Assembly: GCA_002722245.1 (NCBI GenBank)
Contig: PBLA01000033.1
Location: 68,813-132,812 of the forward strand
Length of the DNA: 64,000 nucleotides
Source of the DNA: Flavobacteriales bacterium
GTDB taxonomy: Bacteria > Bacteroidota > Bacteroidia > Flavobacteriales_C > GCA-002722245
Direction of reading: 5' to 3'
In this document: positions 37,193 to 46,832 of the stretch, in pieces
How positions within the stretch are numbered: the stretch's first letter is position 1
How the letters are laid out: each line of letters begins with the position of its first letter
Notes under the pieces: generated by a model
The model's database searches: none
What the model was told of the DNA's origin: nothing
What the model saw: only the letters and a program-made list of their open reading frames with translations
Made by a program: the position numbers and the translations under genes

Positions 37193-37644
37193 TGAGGGCT
37201 ACTATACAACGCGTCAAAGAATCGAGCGTAAAAATTAATGATAATACGGTTGGAGAAATCCAACGAGGTCTTCTGGTTTTTATCGGTATTGAAAATTCAG
37301 ATACGCTTGAAGATATTCAATGGCTAAGTCATAAAATAAGTCAATTAAGGATCTTTGCAGACGATCATTTACCAATGAATAAAAGTGTGATTGATGTTGA
37401 TGGAGAAATACTTGTTGTAAGTCAATTCACTCTTTTTGCAAGCACTAAAAAAGGGAATCAACCCAGTTTTACGCGCTCTGGAGACCCTAATTTTGCTAAA
37501 AAGATGATTGATGAATTTACCCGCCAATTATCTCAAAAAACAGGTAAAAAGATAAAAACAGGAATCTTTGGTGCAGATATGCACGTTTCGCTAATAAATG
37601 ATGGACCAGTAACCATTCATATTGATTCTAAGAACAAAGAATAG
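37192..37644 (+). CDS. dtd: D-aminoacyl-tRNA deacylase
   Basis: Proofreading hydrolase that removes D-amino acids from tRNA. The active-site motif SQFTLFASTKKGNQPSF (SQFTL) and the cross-subunit GPVT motif (NDGPVTI) near the C-terminus are present; 150 residues is standard. The dimer places GPVT of one subunit in the active site of the other. Overlaps rsgA by TAATG, so the two are cotranslated. Confidence 0.96.
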   Translation: MRATIQRVKESSVKINDNTVGEIQRGLLVFIGIENSDTLEDIQWLSHKISQLRIFADDHLPMNKSVIDVDGEILVVSQFTLFASTKKGNQPSFTRSGDPNFAKKMIDEFTRQLSQKTGKKIKTGIFGADMHVSLINDGPVTIHIDSKNKE

Positions 37645-37731
37645 TTAATAGTTATTTTCTGTGTGTACATCGTAATCCATAACTCTTGATTATTTTAGCT
37701 TATATTAAAGCATAGTTATTCCGCATTAATT

Positions 37732-38145
37732 ATGAAAATACTTATTATTAATGGACCTAATTTAAATTTATTAGGAAAAAGAGAACCTGAGGTATATGGA
37801 TCAACTTCTTTTGAAGACTACTTTAAGACGCTGAAAAAACGTTTCAGTAGTCTCAAGTTAGAATTTTATCAAAGTAACATGGAGGGTGAACTGATTGATA
37901 AAATACACAATGTTGGATTTAGTTATGATGGTATTGTCTTAAATGCAGGGGCCTATACGCATACATCTGTTGCTTTAAGAGATGCAATTGCAGGAATAAA
38001 AACACCTGTAATCGAAGTACATATCTCCAACACACACCAACGAGAAGAATTTCGACATCACTCGTTCCTATCTCCTGTTTGTAAAGGGGTTATTCTTGGG
38101 TTTGGATTAGATTCCTATCGATTAGCCTTGGAAAGCTTCATTTAG
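37732..38145 (+). CDS. aroQ: Type II 3-dehydroquinate dehydratase
   Basis: Third step of the shikimate pathway. NGPNLNLLGKREPEVYG, the flexible loop region, QSNMEGELI, NAGAYTHTS (active-site loop) and EVHISNTHQREEFRHHS are all present in order. 137 residues, slightly short of the usual ~145 but complete. Its TAG stop overlaps the stop of the convergent nadE by two bases. Confidence 0.96.
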   Translation: MKILIINGPNLNLLGKREPEVYGSTSFEDYFKTLKKRFSSLKLEFYQSNMEGELIDKIHNVGFSYDGIVLNAGAYTHTSVALRDAIAGIKTPVIEVHISNTHQREEFRHHSFLSPVCKGVILGFGLDSYRLALESFI

Positions 38146-39773
38146 GCTAAATACTTAGCAACAATAGGCAGACGCCTTCCCATTCCAAATGCCTTGGGAC
38201 TTACCCTAAGAATTGGGGGAGTTTGATAACGTTTATATTCATTGACATTGACCATTTTCAACACTCTTTTTACTAAGTTTTCGTCGACACCCATTTTTAC
38301 AAGTTCTCTTGGGCCCCTTCTATTCTCAATATATTCAAAGAGCACTTTATCCAAAACCATATAATCTGGTAATGAATCCGAATCTTTTTGATCTGGTCTT
38401 AATTCTGCGGATGGCGGTTTTATAATTGTATTCTCAGGAATCACCTCTGCATACTTATTAATAAATCTTGCCAAATCAAATACTTCTGTTTTATATACGT
38501 CTCCCAAAACAGATAATCCACCACACATGTCACCATATAACGTTCCATAACCAACTGCAGCCTCACTCTTATTGGAGGTATTCAACACAATATGACCAAA
38601 CTTATTGGAAATAGCCATTAAAAGAACACCTCTTGTTCTGGCTTGTAAATTTTCTTCTGCTAAACCAAAGGGCAAATCCTTAAACATAGGATGTAATTTT
38701 CCCTCATAGGCATGATAAATATCTTCAATAGGAATTACCTCAAAAGGAGCTCGGATGTTTTCCGCTAATTTTTTAGCGTCAGCAATAGAATGTTCGGATG
38801 AAAATTGTGATGGCATCAACACGCCAAAAACATTCTCACTACCAAGCGCTCTGGCCGCAAGGGCAAAAGTTACTGCAGAGTCAATTCCTCCACTTAATCC
38901 AACTATAGCTTTCTGAAAATTCAGTTTTTTGAAATAATCCTGAATTCCCAGTACGATTGCATCATGAATCAACTCAATCTTGGATCCTGTTTTTACACTT
39001 TCTTTTTCAAAAGAGCTTCCATCAAAATCAGAGACCAAAATCCCCTCTTTGAAGAATTCTTCCTGCGACGCAACAGTTCCATCAGCATTCATAAAAAATG
39101 ATCCTCCATCAAAAATAAGCTCTGTTTGAGCTCCTACATTATTACAATAAACTATGGGTAATCCTGTTTTATTTGTGTTTTCACCAAGTACTTTTTTACG
39201 CTCAAAATCCTGATTATAGGAAAATGGAGAGGCAGAAATATTCACGATAAGCTCTGCGCCTTTATTTTTTAGTTCTATTGCTGGAGTTTTTGTATACAAA
39301 GGATTATCACCAACATTCCACAAATCTTCACAAATTGCTACACCTACTTTTTTCCCTGCAACACGAACTACATCAAATGATCTGTTGGGCTCAAAATATC
39401 GATATTCATCAAAAACATCATAGGTTGGCAAAAGCGTTTTATGAATAACTTTTTCTATTTTCTGGTTTGTAATTACAAAAGCAGAATTAAATAGCGATTT
39501 CCCTTTTCCTGTATCATTTTTACTAGGACCTCCAACAATTACAGAGATTCCCTCAGAAACTTTAGCCACCTCATGAATACTGGCCATACATTTTTCTACA
39601 AAATCATCAAATTCTAAAAAATCTCGAGGAGGATAACCACAAATAGCCAATTCTGAAAAAACAATTAAATCAACCTGTTGAGTCTTGGCTTCCGCGATGC
39701 ATTTAATTATTTTTTTTGTATTTGATTCGAAATTCCCAACATGGAAATTTAATTGAGCAACAGCAATTTTCAT
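38142..39773 (-). CDS. nadE: Glutamine-dependent NAD+ synthetase
   Basis: Last step of NAD synthesis. The N-terminal nitrilase-type glutaminase domain (about 1-260) shows the Glu in FSELAICGYPP, the Lys in HKTLLPTYD and the nucleophile Cys in VAICEDLWN; the C-terminal synthetase domain has the PP-loop GLSGGIDSAV and NTSNKSEAAVGYGT. 543 residues. nadE beside gldB-gldC is also seen in F. johnsoniae, but here it is divergent from gldB with a beta-barrel gene between. Confidence 0.96.
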   Translation of the reverse strand: MKIAVAQLNFHVGNFESNTKKIIKCIAEAKTQQVDLIVFSELAICGYPPRDFLEFDDFVEKCMASIHEVAKVSEGISVIVGGPSKNDTGKGKSLFNSAFVITNQKIEKVIHKTLLPTYDVFDEYRYFEPNRSFDVVRVAGKKVGVAICEDLWNVGDNPLYTKTPAIELKNKGAELIVNISASPFSYNQDFERKKVLGENTNKTGLPIVYCNNVGAQTELIFDGGSFFMNADGTVASQEEFFKEGILVSDFDGSSFEKESVKTGSKIELIHDAIVLGIQDYFKKLNFQKAIVGLSGGIDSAVTFALAARALGSENVFGVLMPSQFSSEHSIADAKKLAENIRAPFEVIPIEDIYHAYEGKLHPMFKDLPFGLAEENLQARTRGVLLMAISNKFGHIVLNTSNKSEAAVGYGTLYGDMCGGLSVLGDVYKTEVFDLARFINKYAEVIPENTIIKPPSAELRPDQKDSDSLPDYMVLDKVLFEYIENRRGPRELVKMGVDENLVKRVLKMVNVNEYKRYQTPPILRVSPKAFGMGRRLPIVAKYLA

Positions 39774-39862
39774 CGTAGAATGTTAGACACCTAAGTTACG
39801 CAATCGTCTTTTAGATTAAAAGAGAAGGCGAACAAAACACCATGATATAATTTACTGTATGA

Positions 39863-40636
39863 TTAGAATTGTATTCCAATTTGAAGCGAAATATAATTTA
39901 ATTTAGTGGCTCTTGTAAAATCACTTCCACTCATATAGCTAATTGAGCCTGATTCTTTAGTAAGTAAATTTGTAAATGGAATATTCGCATTAGCTCCCAA
40001 AAGCAAGGATGTATTCCCTACTAGGTTCCATTCAACTCCTGCGCCCACATTCACCGCTCCTCTATAAAATCTCGTTTCATCATTGGCATCAAACTTACCC
40101 TCATTTTCAGAAATCGTGGTTTGAAGCTCACCGCTATTCATGATGACATCATTTTTCTTTGTGATCGCCTTGGTTATAATATTTGCAGTGGCACCAAACT
40201 CCGCATAGTAGGTAAAATATCCTACCTCGGCTGCTCTAAATTTCAACTTTAATGGGATATCAACAGAGTTAAAAACATACCTTCGAGACAATAACATAAA
40301 GGCATTATCAGAAAGTTTCTGCCCTCCACTTGTCCAGGAAAATTCTAACCCAACGGAATCGGTGTAGGAAACTCCTCCTGAAGTTTGAGAAAACAGAATC
40401 CCCGTTGCAATAGCCGTGCTTTTATTTAAACAATATTCATAATTTAACCCTCCCGACAAATGGTACCCTAACCCTTTGTTTTTTGAACCATTTTTACCCA
40501 TGGTAAAGTAAGATACTCCGGGAGTTCCCTTTAGTCCAAATCGATGTTTTCTAAACTCTGGTCCCGATGAAACGTCTTGTGCAAAACCATGCGAATAAAT
40601 CGCAATAACGAATAAAAAAGCAATAATTTTTTTCAT
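39863..40636 (-). CDS. Secreted outer-membrane beta-barrel protein, PorT-like family
   Basis: 257 residues. A signal peptide (KKIIAFLFVIAIYSHGFA, cleavage probably after AQ near residue 20) is followed by many amphipathic strands with Gly/aromatic spacing and a terminal strand ending LQIGIQF, the C-terminal Phe typical of barrel proteins. General type fits the OmpA/PorT-like small barrels of Bacteroidota. Function unknown. It is monocistronic, between nadE and the divergent gldB. Confidence 0.75.
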   Translation of the reverse strand: MKKIIAFLFVIAIYSHGFAQDVSSGPEFRKHRFGLKGTPGVSYFTMGKNGSKNKGLGYHLSGGLNYEYCLNKSTAIATGILFSQTSGGVSYTDSVGLEFSWTSGGQKLSDNAFMLLSRRYVFNSVDIPLKLKFRAAEVGYFTYYAEFGATANIITKAITKKNDVIMNSGELQTTISENEGKFDANDETRFYRGAVNVGAGVEWNLVGNTSLLLGANANIPFTNLLTKESGSISYMSGSDFTRATKLNYISLQIGIQF

Positions 40637-40745
40637 AATTTACAGTTTATTTAAAAATTACTTCAAATGTTAGTTGAGTTTTCACATCAAAGCCCTAATT
40701 TGAACAACTCACCTTACGAATTTAAAGAAAGCAATTGATAGTTGT

Positions 40746-41726
40746 ATGAAGAACGTCTTTATTTTGTTTTTATTTACTGTTTTGGCTTACGCATGTACCG
40801 ATCCTAAACTTATGGTAGATGTATCTCAAAGCAAAGTAAATTTAACATTCAAACATTATGAACAAGATTTATTTACCATCAAAAAAGCAGAGATTAAAAA
40901 ATCACTTGATGATCTAGCCAAAATGTATCCCGTTTTTGTAAACGGTGAGTACAAAAACCCTACCAAAATTTTTGAATTAAATAATTACCTCAATAATGAC
41001 CTCAATAAAAAGTTATTCAATGACTGGTCTAAAAGAATTGGAAACTATGACCAATTTACGCATGACTTAAACACTGCCTTTACCTATTATCATCACTATT
41101 ACCCTTCGGATAGTTTACCTGAAATATACACCTATATATCTGGAGTAAATTATGAAGAACCTATTATTATACGTCCGAAGGAAATCATCATCGGAATAGA
41201 TCTCTTTTATGGTAAAGACTACGAATCTTATCCAAAACTTCAGATTCCTCAATATATTTCTCAAACTTTTCGAAAAGAGTATATTGCCCCTAAAGTCATC
41301 CGAAATTTTGCTAAACGTAAGTTTGCACCTTACCTAAATGGTACAAATATGCTGGAAAATATGATTGCATTAGGAAAGCTTGAGTATTTTGTGGAAGCTA
41401 TGATGCCTCAAATGATGGATTCAGCGCGTTTCCAATTTACCACGCAGCAAATGATCTGGTGTTACAGTCACGAACATTCATTTTGGAAACATTTAACCCT
41501 CAAACAATATCTTTTTTCTAAAGATGTTCACACGTTCAAAAAATTTCTTCAACCAGGTCCTTTTGTTTCCTCTTTGGAGCGAGATTCACCTGGAAGAGCG
41601 GGTGTTTTTATAGGATATCGTATTGTTCAAGATTATATGAATAAAAATCCCGAAGTTACCCTACAGGATTTGATGATAAATACAGATTTTACAGCTATTT
41701 TTAAGGCTTCAAAATACAATCCATAG
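40746..41726 (+). CDS. gldB: Gliding motility lipoprotein GldB
   Basis: Lipoprotein required for gliding and chitin use in F. johnsoniae. The signal peptide ends in a lipobox YAC (Cys near residue 17). The body contains family-typical segments: LTFKHYEQDLFTI, IIIGIDLFYGKDY, and FLQPGPFVSSLERDSPGRAGVFIGYRIV near the C-terminus. 326 residues, normal. It is followed after 3 bases by gldC, matching the known gldB-gldC pair. Confidence 0.92.
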   Translation: MKNVFILFLFTVLAYACTDPKLMVDVSQSKVNLTFKHYEQDLFTIKKAEIKKSLDDLAKMYPVFVNGEYKNPTKIFELNNYLNNDLNKKLFNDWSKRIGNYDQFTHDLNTAFTYYHHYYPSDSLPEIYTYISGVNYEEPIIIRPKEIIIGIDLFYGKDYESYPKLQIPQYISQTFRKEYIAPKVIRNFAKRKFAPYLNGTNMLENMIALGKLEYFVEAMMPQMMDSARFQFTTQQMIWCYSHEHSFWKHLTLKQYLFSKDVHTFKKFLQPGPFVSSLERDSPGRAGVFIGYRIVQDYMNKNPEVTLQDLMINTDFTAIFKASKYNP

Positions 41727-41729
41727 GTC

Positions 41730-42065
41730 ATGAGCATATCCAAAGAAATAAAGTTCACCGTTACGTTAGACGAAAATCATATTCCAGAAAAATTAGAATG
41801 GACAGCATCTGATGAAGGAGGTGTTGACAAAGAAGTTATAAAAGCAATTATGCTATCTGTGTGGGATGGTAATGAAAAAGTGGCTAAACGAGTTGATTTA
41901 TGGACAAAAGAAATGATGGTAGATGAAATGAAATACTTTCATTTTCAAACATTAATGACTTTGGCCGACTCATTGGAACGATCGACAGGCGAACATACAG
42001 TAGCGAAGAAAATCAAAGCGTTTGGAATGGAAATAGGAAAAGAAATGAATATTTTGACGAAATAA
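41730..42065 (+). CDS. gldC: Gliding motility protein GldC
   Basis: 111-residue soluble protein without signal peptide. The N-terminus (KEIKFTVTLDENHIPEKLEWTA) and KYFHFQTLMTLADSLERSTGE are typical of GldC, which in F. johnsoniae supports, but is not essential for, gliding. Directly follows gldB; dnaG follows 74 bases later. Confidence 0.92.
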   Translation: MSISKEIKFTVTLDENHIPEKLEWTASDEGGVDKEVIKAIMLSVWDGNEKVAKRVDLWTKEMMVDEMKYFHFQTLMTLADSLERSTGEHTVAKKIKAFGMEIGKEMNILTK

Positions 42066-42139
42066 ATCACTTCTTGTATTTATTTTGAAATTCTAATAAA
42101 CACAATTATAGTTTATATCCATAAGATGTTGTTTAATGT

Positions 42140-44164
42140 ATGATTCCTAAGGATACCATAGATAAAATAGTAGAAGAATCTCGTGTTGAAGAGGTTGTGG
42201 GAGATTTTGTCGCTTTGAAGAAAAGAGGTGTCAATTTACTGGGACTCTGTCCATTTCACAATGAAAAAACACCGTCTTTTACTGTATCGCCTGCAAAAGG
42301 AATATATAAATGTTTCGGTTGTGGAGCCTCCGGCAATTCCATTAACTTCATCATGGAGCATGAACACATCTCTTATCCTGAAGCGCTAAAATATCTTGCA
42401 AAAAAGTATAACATAGAAATTCAGGAAAAGGAAGTTAGTCCCGAGGATCGAAAAAAACTGGACAAGAGAGAATCTCTCTTTTTGGTCACGCAATTTGCAA
42501 AGGAACAATTTATTAAAAATCTCCATCAAACAGATGAAGGAAAATCAGTTGGGCTAAGCTATTTAAACTCACGAGGAATATCTTCAGAAATGATGGAGAA
42601 ATTTGGATTAGGGTATTCATTTGAGGAGCGAAATCACTTTACCAAAATTGCTCAGGATAAAGGGTATAAAACGGAGCACCTTATTGATGCCGGATTAACT
42701 TCTGAAAAAAACAGCACCCTTTATGATCGATTTTTTGGAAGAATCATATTCCCCATTCATAATTTATCGGGAAGAGCTATAGGTTTTGGTGCTCGAATTT
42801 TACATAGCCACAAGAAAGCAGCTAAGTACTTAAATTCTCCTGAAACTGAAATATATCATAAAAGCGATGTCCTTTATGGATTATATCTTGCAAAAAGATC
42901 CATGATTCAATTTGACAACTGCTTTTTGGTAGAAGGGTATACCGATGTTATTTCCTTTCATCAAAAAGGTATTGAAAATGTGGTTGCTTCCAGTGGAACA
43001 TCATTAACTCCTGGTCAAATTAAACTAATTAAACGATTCACTCCGAATATCACTGTTTTGTATGATGGTGATGCAGCAGGTATCAAAGCATCTTTTAGAG
43101 GTATTGATCTCATTTTGAAAGAAGGAATGAATGTAAAAGTCGTCACCTTCCCTGATGGAGAGGACCCTGATTCATTTTCAAGAGCGAATACAGGAGCGGA
43201 ACTGAAGGAATATATTGAGTCGAATCAACAGGACTTTATGCATTTCAAAACATCTATTTTGTTAAAAGATGCAGGAAATGATCCCCTCAAGCGTGCAGGT
43301 TTAATAAAGGAGGTTATGCAATCAATTGCTATTATTCCTGATCGAATCATCCGATCCGTATATACACAAGAAGCTTCTAAACTCCTTGCTATTGAGGAAA
43401 AAGTTTTGATTACCGAATTGAATAAATTAAGACGGTATAATCTAGAAAAAGAGCAAAAATTTACTCCACAAGAAGACGCTCCGCCTCCGGGGTTTATTCC
43501 TCCGCCTCCTGTTGACACCCTTTTACAAAAAGACACCTCTGATATTCCTCCTTCATCGGGAACAAATCAGTCGAAGCAGAGTGAAATTAACTACCCCAAT
43601 GATCCCCAAGAAGCCTATCTTTTGAGGCTTTTACTAAAATACGGTCACTTTGAGATTTATGTCGATCATCCCAATTCTGAAGAGAAAAAGGAAAATGATA
43701 TCGATCTTCCTGAAAAACACTATCAAATTACCATTGCACAGATGGTTATTGAAGAAATCACCCAAGACGAATTATCCTTTGACAACCCTAAACATCAAAC
43801 TATTTGGACTACGTTCAAAAATAAATTTTATGAAGGGGAGATTCCTACAGAAAAGTTCTTTCTTCAAAGTACGGAGGCTGATTTGGTAAAGCACGTTATT
43901 GATATTACAGAGGAAAGACATTCACTAGCCAATTGGAACAAGCATTCTATTTATGTAGCCACTGAGGAAGAAAAAATTAAATTAGCCCTTTCTATTGCTA
44001 TTAATCGCTTTAAATATCAAAAGTTACAAACTCAAATTGAACATATTAAAGCGAAAATAGAATCAAATGATGTATCTAATGACATCAATGATCTTATGGT
44101 TCATTTGAATTTGCTTATTCAAGCTAAACTTGTCATTGGTAAAGCATTAGGGAAATCCAGTTAA
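42140..44164 (+). CDS. dnaG: DNA primase DnaG
   Basis: Makes RNA primers at the replication fork. The zinc motif has Cys37, His40, Cys58 and Cys61 (CPFH...CFGCG). The TOPRIM catalytic core has LVEGYTDVISF and LYDGDAAGIKA. Between ~435 and 485 lies a Pro/Ser-rich linker (APPPGFIPPPPVDT) before the C-terminal domain that should bind the DnaB helicase. 674 residues, somewhat long because of that linker. Confidence 0.96.
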   Translation: MIPKDTIDKIVEESRVEEVVGDFVALKKRGVNLLGLCPFHNEKTPSFTVSPAKGIYKCFGCGASGNSINFIMEHEHISYPEALKYLAKKYNIEIQEKEVSPEDRKKLDKRESLFLVTQFAKEQFIKNLHQTDEGKSVGLSYLNSRGISSEMMEKFGLGYSFEERNHFTKIAQDKGYKTEHLIDAGLTSEKNSTLYDRFFGRIIFPIHNLSGRAIGFGARILHSHKKAAKYLNSPETEIYHKSDVLYGLYLAKRSMIQFDNCFLVEGYTDVISFHQKGIENVVASSGTSLTPGQIKLIKRFTPNITVLYDGDAAGIKASFRGIDLILKEGMNVKVVTFPDGEDPDSFSRANTGAELKEYIESNQQDFMHFKTSILLKDAGNDPLKRAGLIKEVMQSIAIIPDRIIRSVYTQEASKLLAIEEKVLITELNKLRRYNLEKEQKFTPQEDAPPPGFIPPPPVDTLLQKDTSDIPPSSGTNQSKQSEINYPNDPQEAYLLRLLLKYGHFEIYVDHPNSEEKKENDIDLPEKHYQITIAQMVIEEITQDELSFDNPKHQTIWTTFKNKFYEGEIPTEKFFLQSTEADLVKHVIDITEERHSLANWNKHSIYVATEEEKIKLALSIAINRFKYQKLQTQIEHIKAKIESNDVSNDINDLMVHLNLLIQAKLVIGKALGKSS

Positions 44165-44223
44165 TACACCATAAAAAGTTAATTTCTCTTTCTTTTATTT
44201 TTTAAATCTAAAATATCTTCATG

Positions 44224-44231
44224 TACCTTTA
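44224..44231 (+). promoter_or_regulatory. -7-like element before the M23 lipoprotein gene
   Basis: TACCTTTA (7 of 8 to TAnnTTTG) is followed by AATC and ATG, the same spacer and tail as in front of the LD-carboxypeptidase gene. Confidence 0.35.
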
Positions 44232-44235
44232 AATC

Positions 44236-45486
44236 ATGAGAATGCTTTATTTTAAACAACTTATTCCAATACTTTTAATCTACTTTATTATTCAAAGTTG
44301 TGGTGATCACAAAAAGAGCGACCTCAAAATCATTGAAAATCCAGATGCTATTGATTCAATTCCAAAAGCACCCCAACTACTCTACGGATTTCCTGTTGAT
44401 TCATTCAAAGTTGTTGGTGATAAAGTGAAAAAAAATCAATTTTTTAGTGACTTAATAACCAGTCATGGCATAAGTTATTCCATGATGAACAAAATGGTTA
44501 AACAAGGCGAAGAATTATTTGATGTGCGTAGATTACGTGCAGGAAGAGATTATACTGTTTTTGAAAAAAAAGATTCTACCGAAAAGGCCTTAATCTTTGT
44601 GTATGAAATTGATCGAATCAATTATGTTGTGTATGACCTAAGAGATTCTTTAACAATCTATCGCGCTAAAAAACCTGTAAAAATAATTGAGCGATCGGCA
44701 GCAGGAATTATCAACAACTCGCTTTACCTTACTTTAGATCAACAAGGATATAATCCTGAACTCGCAATTACGCTTTCAGAAGTTTACGCCTGGAGTATTG
44801 ACTTTTACCACATTCAAAAAGGAGATCGATTTAAAGTCATTTATGACGAATTAGTAGTAGATAATGAAAGTATAGGAATTAAGCGTATAAAAGCAGCTTA
44901 CTTTGAGCATTTTAAAAAACCATATTATGCAATACAATTTAGTCAAGGAAATCATTTGGGTTACTATGATCAGGAGAACAGAAGTGTAAGAAGACAATTC
45001 TTAAAAGCTCCTGTTAAATTCTCAAGGATTTCTTCAAGGTATTCCAAAAAAAGATTCCACCCTGTTCAGAAAAGAAATAAACCGCACTTGGGAACAGATT
45101 ATGCAGCACCAAAAGGAACCCCTATATACTCTACCGCAAATGGTGTTATTACTCATGCAAGATTTAGCAAATACAATGGGAACTATGTTAAAGTAAAACA
45201 TAACTCTGTATACTCCACACAGTATTTACACATGAGTAAAATAAAGAGAGGAATTCGACCTGGAGTAAGTGTATCGCAAGGCGATGTGATAGGTTTTGTT
45301 GGCTCCACCGGACTGGCTACAGGACCACATGTGTGTTATCGATTCTGGAAAAACGGTAAACAAGTAGACCCTTACCGTCAAAATCTTCCAAAAGCAGAAC
45401 CGATTAAAAAAGCAAATCTTGAAACATATCAAAAAATTAAGCAAGTGGTAATCGCTTCTTTAGAAGACATTCCGTATCCTAAATAA
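44236..45486 (+). CDS. M23 peptidase lipoprotein with an altered metal motif
   Basis: 416 residues. A signal peptide ends in a lipobox (IIQSCG, Cys near 22). The C-terminal LytM/M23 domain has the HxxxD half of the zinc site (HLGTDYAAPKGTP near residue 284), GNYVKVKH and HMSKI. The second half reads GPHVCYRFW, where most M23 enzymes have HxH, so the third metal ligand is Cys instead of His. The HVCYRFW form occurs in other Bacteroidota as far as I recall, so it may be an active subgroup. Probable target is peptidoglycan; an inactive activator role is possible. Confidence 0.85.
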   Translation: MRMLYFKQLIPILLIYFIIQSCGDHKKSDLKIIENPDAIDSIPKAPQLLYGFPVDSFKVVGDKVKKNQFFSDLITSHGISYSMMNKMVKQGEELFDVRRLRAGRDYTVFEKKDSTEKALIFVYEIDRINYVVYDLRDSLTIYRAKKPVKIIERSAAGIINNSLYLTLDQQGYNPELAITLSEVYAWSIDFYHIQKGDRFKVIYDELVVDNESIGIKRIKAAYFEHFKKPYYAIQFSQGNHLGYYDQENRSVRRQFLKAPVKFSRISSRYSKKRFHPVQKRNKPHLGTDYAAPKGTPIYSTANGVITHARFSKYNGNYVKVKHNSVYSTQYLHMSKIKRGIRPGVSVSQGDVIGFVGSTGLATGPHVCYRFWKNGKQVDPYRQNLPKAEPIKKANLETYQKIKQVVIASLEDIPYPK

Positions 45487-45504
45487 ACGTTTCATATTTA
45501 TTCC

Positions 45505-45861
45505 TTATTCAGAGTATTTTTCTCTAAATAAAATCTTCATTAACTCTCTTTTAACGATTAGTAAAGCGATTTCATCAAAAACAATTCCCATGCTCTGTAT
45601 TTGATGCTGAAATTCCTGTTCTGGGATATCAACTCGATAAAGCACATCAAAAAAATCAGAAGCACTTAAGTCAAATACTTTAGAAAGAAAACGAGATACT
45701 GTTTGCAAAAGAAAATCGCTATTAACTAGTGTTATCTTTTGTAATTCTCTATCAAAATCAACATCATTAAAATCTTTGGATAGTTGCGCCTTCAGTTTTC
45801 TAAAATAATCCTCTTGACGAAGGTAAAATGCTAATCCATCACTCTTCTTAAGATCCATCAA
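45505..45861 (-). CDS. Unknown 118-residue protein coupled to polyprenyl synthase
   Basis: Soluble, mainly helical by composition (SDGLAFYLRQEDYFRKLKAQL..., ending KREKYSE-like residues), without signal peptide or Cys. I recognise no family. Its ATG overlaps the stop of the polyprenyl synthase gene by four bases (ATGA), so translation is coupled, which suggests a linked function. Its end is 18 bases from the convergent M23 gene end. Confidence 0.7.
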   Translation of the reverse strand: MMDLKKSDGLAFYLRQEDYFRKLKAQLSKDFNDVDFDRELQKITLVNSDFLLQTVSRFLSKVFDLSASDFFDVLYRVDIPEQEFQHQIQSMGIVFDEIALLIVKRELMKILFREKYSE

Positions 45862-46826
45862 GATGATCTTTTCATCAATGCCTCTGAAAACTCAAGAATT
45901 GGAATTTTAAGTTCCTCTGAAGCATTAATTTTATGGAGGCTAGAAATTGCCTTTTGATAATATTCATCCATAAGCTGAAAGGCTAACTGATCCACTTTTA
46001 ATGAAGTATATATTCTTTTTACGGCCTCCACTTTCTTCAAAGAATCCACATTTTTATTATTCAACCAAACATCAAGCTCTCCTGACTGATCAAGCTCCAT
46101 TGCTTTAAGCATCATGAAAGTCTTTTTATTGGAAATAATATCTCCACCCACTTGTTTTCCAAACTTTTCAGGTTCACCAAAACAATCTAGATAATCATCC
46201 TGCAACTGAAATGCAATACCTAAATTTACCCCAAATTCATAAATTAAATCTGCATTTTCTTTGGAAGCCTCCGCAACCAATGCACCAATTTTAAATGAAC
46301 CTCCTACTAAAACTGAAGTTTTTAGCCGTATCATATTCATATATTCAGCTAAAGTAACATCAGTACGTGTTTCGAAATTCATGTCGAGCTGCTGTCCCTC
46401 ACACACTTCAATTGCAGTCATATTAAATACCTTTAATATTTCTGATAAATTGGTATACTCGCCTTCAAGAAAATGATTATACACCTCAATCAAGAGGGTG
46501 TCACCAGACAAAATTGCAATATTGTCATTCCACTTTTCATGTACTGTCTGTTTTCCTCTTCGAAGTGGTGCCTTGTCCATGATATCATCATGAACAAGTG
46601 TGAAATTATGAAAAACCTCTATTGCTTTCGCAGCAGGAAGAGCGCGATCTAATGTTGAACCAAATAATTGGGATGCAAGTAATGTAGTGACTGGACGAAG
46701 TCTTTTTCCTCCCAACTGAAGAATATAATTCATCGGATCGTAAAGTTCACCAGGGCTCCCGGAATACGTTGTATTGGAGATTTCATCTTGAACCAAAGGA
46801 ATGATTTCCTTATACCCTAAACCCAT
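45858..46826 (-). CDS. Polyprenyl diphosphate synthase
   Basis: Head-to-tail trans-prenyltransferase. The first Asp-rich motif is DDIMDKAPLRRGKQTVH and the second is DDYLDCFG, with GGKRLRP near residue 35 and VGGDIISNKK. 322 residues. Chain length cannot be read with certainty: residues before the first motif (FHNFTLVH) are bulky, more in line with short chains (farnesyl/geranylgeranyl). Supplies precursors for quinones, carotenoids or undecaprenyl carriers. Confidence 0.9.
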   Translation of the reverse strand: MGLGYKEIIPLVQDEISNTTYSGSPGELYDPMNYILQLGGKRLRPVTTLLASQLFGSTLDRALPAAKAIEVFHNFTLVHDDIMDKAPLRRGKQTVHEKWNDNIAILSGDTLLIEVYNHFLEGEYTNLSEILKVFNMTAIEVCEGQQLDMNFETRTDVTLAEYMNMIRLKTSVLVGGSFKIGALVAEASKENADLIYEFGVNLGIAFQLQDDYLDCFGEPEKFGKQVGGDIISNKKTFMMLKAMELDQSGELDVWLNNKNVDSLKKVEAVKRIYTSLKVDQLAFQLMDEYYQKAISSLHKINASEELKIPILEFSEALMKRSS

Positions 46827-46832
46827 TAAATG

